Source: Halogranum rubrum
GTDB taxonomy: Archaea > Halobacteriota > Halobacteria > Halobacteriales > Haloferacaceae
Assembly: GCF_900114455.1 (NCBI RefSeq)
Contig: NZ_FOTC01000001.1
Coordinates: 1,079,058-1,143,057 of the forward strand
DNA length: 64,000 bases
Direction: 5' to 3'
Shown: in pieces, positions 62,116 to 64,000 of the stretch
Layout: each line of letters opens with the position of its first letter
Numbering within the stretch: position 1 is the stretch's first letter
The notes under the pieces: generated by a model
Databases searched by the model: none
What the model saw: only the letters and a program-made list of their open reading frames with translations
What the model was told of the DNA's origin: nothing
Made by a program: the position numbers and the translations under genes

Positions 62116-63321
62116 ATGCAGTTCAGTTCCGGTGAGAAACGACGGTTGAAGCTGATAGCACTCGCGGCGCTCAACGCGACACCGCTCGGTGGTGTCGTGG
62201 TTCTCGGCTGGTCACTGTCGGCGCTGTTGGTCGTGTACTGGGTCGAACTCGGGGCGTGCCTCGGGTTCGCCGCACTCGAAGGACTGTTCGCGGAGAAACG
62301 GCCCGGCTACGACGCCGACGGGTTCTCGTGGTTGGTCGTTGGGGCGCTGTCGTAGAAGCGCGGTCGGTTCTCGGTTCCGGGCTTCCCGCTGTCTATTCAA
62401 CCGGCGAACCTCCCAGCGATCGTGTTGGCCATCGTGATTGGTGGTCTCGGGTGGGTCGTGTTCGGTGCTGTCGGCGTCGGCGGTGTCGGTGCGGCCACAG
62501 AGGCGGGTATGAGCGACTCTGCATCGGTATCGGCCGGACTGGGAATCGTCGCCGTGACGGTCGGACGGGCCGTCGAGGCGGGGAGCTACTTCGTCGACAG
62601 AGAGTACGAGTCGGTATCGGCTCAGGAACCACTTCGGTCGGCCCTCGTCGCCGTGGCGGGCATCGGTTCTGCGTTGTTCGTCGGCGGCGGGTTCGTACTC
62701 GCCGGTGCGCCCGGACCGCTCGTCTTGGTCGCAGTGTTCACGGTGAAGTTTCTCGCAGACGTCGTCGACGTCTACCGTGAGCGACTGGAGTCGTTCGACG
62801 AACGCACATCTGCCGACTTTGGACTCGCCACCGAGAGTTCTCACTGGGAGCCAATCGACACAACGTTCGACGACTCTCCAGAGACTGTCCGCCCCAAGCG
62901 GTCGGCACTCCTCGTGGATGGTCTACTCCGTGGTGTTCGGTCACCGGCCGCCCTGTTGGTGGCGACGCCACTGGTGCTCCTCGGACTCCTCGCCGTCACG
63001 AATTCCGGCGGCACGCCGTCCGTCTTCTTCGTTCCAACGGCGATACTGTTCGGCACGTTCGCCGTGTTCGGCGTCTTCGACCGCCTGTATCGGTATCTGT
63101 GTATGGAGTATCGAATCGCCGGGGACGCGGTCGGCTACGACCGCTTGCTCGGCCCACAGTGGCGACTCTCCCGTGAGCGACTCGCGAGCGCAGAGCGCAC
63201 GCGGACGGTGACCGACCGATTATTCGGGACGGAGACGCTGCTCGTCGACGTCGACGACCGAACACGCAGACTGCCACACCTCTCATCGCGCGCCGTCGCC
63301 CACGTGCTCGGCTATCCCTGA
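62116..63321 (+). pseudogene. DUF6498-type membrane protein gene interrupted by an in-frame TAG
   Basis: The frame from ATG 62116 reads MQFSSGEKRRLKLIALAALN and continues in the same phase to 63321, except for one TAG at 62353-62355 (codon 80, between VVGALS and KRGRFSVPG). Without it the product would be 401 residues. N-terminal helices (GGVVVLGWSLSALLVVYWVEL) and a large C-terminal part with YRYLCMEYRIAGDAVGYDRL and RLPHLSSRAVAHV follow DUF6498-type haloarchaeal proteins, as I recall them. No second lesion is seen, so the stop is recent, read through, or a sequencing error. A GTG start at 62422 could make a truncated version. Confidence 0.75.
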
Positions 63322-63391
63322 CAGCATATAGAGCCAGATACAGAGACCACACCTCGAAGCCCTTACCCGACACCGCTCCCCACTCTCCTAC

Positions 63392-64000
63392 ATGGACGAC
63401 CAGACGCACGTCGAGTGGCGCGAGTGGGGACAGGAAGCCTTCGACGAGGCGCAGGAGTCGAACAAACCGGTCCTCCTCTCGCTGTCGGCGACGTGGTGTG
63501 CCAGTTGCCACGAGATGGACACCGAGACGTACGCCGAACCGCGCATCGCCGCCAACGTCAACGACGGGTTCGTGCCGGTTCGCGTCGACGTCGACAGACA
63601 CCCTCGCGTGCGCGAACGCTACAACATGGGCGGATTCCCGACGACGGCGTTTCTCACACCCGAGGGGAAACTGCTCACGGGCGCGATGTATCTCGGCCCC
63701 GACGGGATGCGACAGGTGCTCGACCGGGTTCGGGAGATGTGGGACGCGAAAGGCTCGGAAGCGGGCCGCGTTCCGCGCGCGCTCGCCGGGAACCCGACGC
63801 CCGCCGGAGAGGTCACGCCCGCCATCGAGGAACATCTCGCGGGGCAACTGGGCGAGAAGTACGACCCGCAGTTCGCCGGGTGGGGAAGCGACGCGAAGTT
63901 TCCGATGCCGCGAACCGTCGAGTTCGCGCTGAAACGCGAACGCGACCAAGCGCTCCGGTCGCTCGACGCCGTCCGCGACCACCTGCTCGACGACGTCGCT
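63392..64000 (+). CDS. DUF255 thioredoxin-domain protein (YyaL/SSP411-like), 3' truncated by window
   Basis: ATG 63392. The thioredoxin-like domain has SATWCASCHEMDTETY with a CxxC pair, then RPVRVDVDRHP-type and MGGFPTTAFLTPEG segments. It continues into the glycosidase-like second half with YDPQFAGWGSDAKFPMP. The frame is open to the window end (203 residues visible). Full-length homologues have about 550-700 residues. Usually annotated as DUF255/spermatogenesis-associated 20-like, with no proven reaction. Confidence 0.87.
   Translation, partial: MDDQTHVEWREWGQEAFDEAQESNKPVLLSLSATWCASCHEMDTETYAEPRIAANVNDGFVPVRVDVDRHPRVRERYNMGGFPTTAFLTPEGKLLTGAMYLGPDGMRQVLDRVREMWDAKGSEAGRVPRALAGNPTPAGEVTPAIEEHLAGQLGEKYDPQFAGWGSDAKFPMPRTVEFALKRERDQALRSLDAVRDHLLDDVA

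Noticed and set aside
1-64000. CRISPR array, rRNA or complete insertion sequence
   Set aside because: No regularly spaced direct repeats, rRNA sequence or transposase motif was seen on either strand.

Overview
The window looks like chromosomal DNA of a halophilic archaeon, probably of the Haloferax / Haloferacales type. The DNA is GC-rich and the proteins are strongly acidic. Many genes have an AT-rich TATA-like box 25-30 bases before the start codon and no room for a ribosome binding site, which is the haloarchaeal leaderless pattern. Family content fits: HTH-10 and HalOD1 regulators, archaeal DnaG, a fused siroheme decarboxylase, an LWR-salt-type protein, and DUF5778-, DUF5815- and DUF5518-type proteins. 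The genus is an inference.

Layout. 0-6.3 kb: the end of a sulfatase gene, two asparagine-synthetase-like genes with degenerate glutaminase domains, and a tandem pair of paralogous membrane proteins. 6.3-20 kb: redox and repair enzymes (FAD reductase, 2-hydroxyacid dehydrogenase, MsrB, aldo/keto reductase, MazG-like), an HTH-10 regulator, a PAS histidine kinase, a renalase-like oxidoreductase, an Hsp20-UbiB pair and two tandem moeA genes. 20-26 kb: a response regulator and a heme operon (ahbAB-sirC-hemA) for the siroheme-dependent route. 26-33 kb: two UppS-family proteins (one catalytically degenerate), a DUF92/VTE6-like protein, DnaG and a sugar isomerase. 33-49.7 kb: an SSS transporter, a YcgG-isochorismatase pair, a CARF-like regulator, an enolase-superfamily protein, pdxS, thrB, eIF1, a rhomboid protease and several small membrane proteins. 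49.7-53 kb: an AT-richer accessory island with a frameshifted Doc toxin, an intact small partner gene, a short-chain dehydrogenase and repeat-bounded mini-elements, ending at a tRNA-Ile gene. 53-64 kb: housekeeping again (FxsA, KaiC-like ATPase, NAD kinase, CarB, zinc-ribbon proteins), a membrane protein gene broken by one in-frame TAG, and the start of a DUF255 thioredoxin-domain gene.

The most unusual signal is an 18-base repeat (consensus GTGCTGMATASAGRGCGC) present six times. Two inverted pairs bound roughly 270-290 bp cassettes at 35.04-35.32 and 52.25-52.51 kb. Each cassette holds its own TATA-like box and one 56-residue hydrophobic protein whose stop codon lies at or within a few bases of the distal repeat. 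Further copies lie beside the broken Doc gene and directly after the stop codon of the dehydrogenase. This looks like a family of non-autonomous elements carrying micro-membrane proteins.

Operons supported by overlaps or very short gaps: asnB-like pair; aldo/keto reductase-MazG; hsp20-ubiB; moeA-moeA; PCD-LWR; ahbAB-sirC-hemA; DUF92-GNAT; DUF3311-SSS; YcgG-isochorismatase; zinc-ribbon protein-GNAT.
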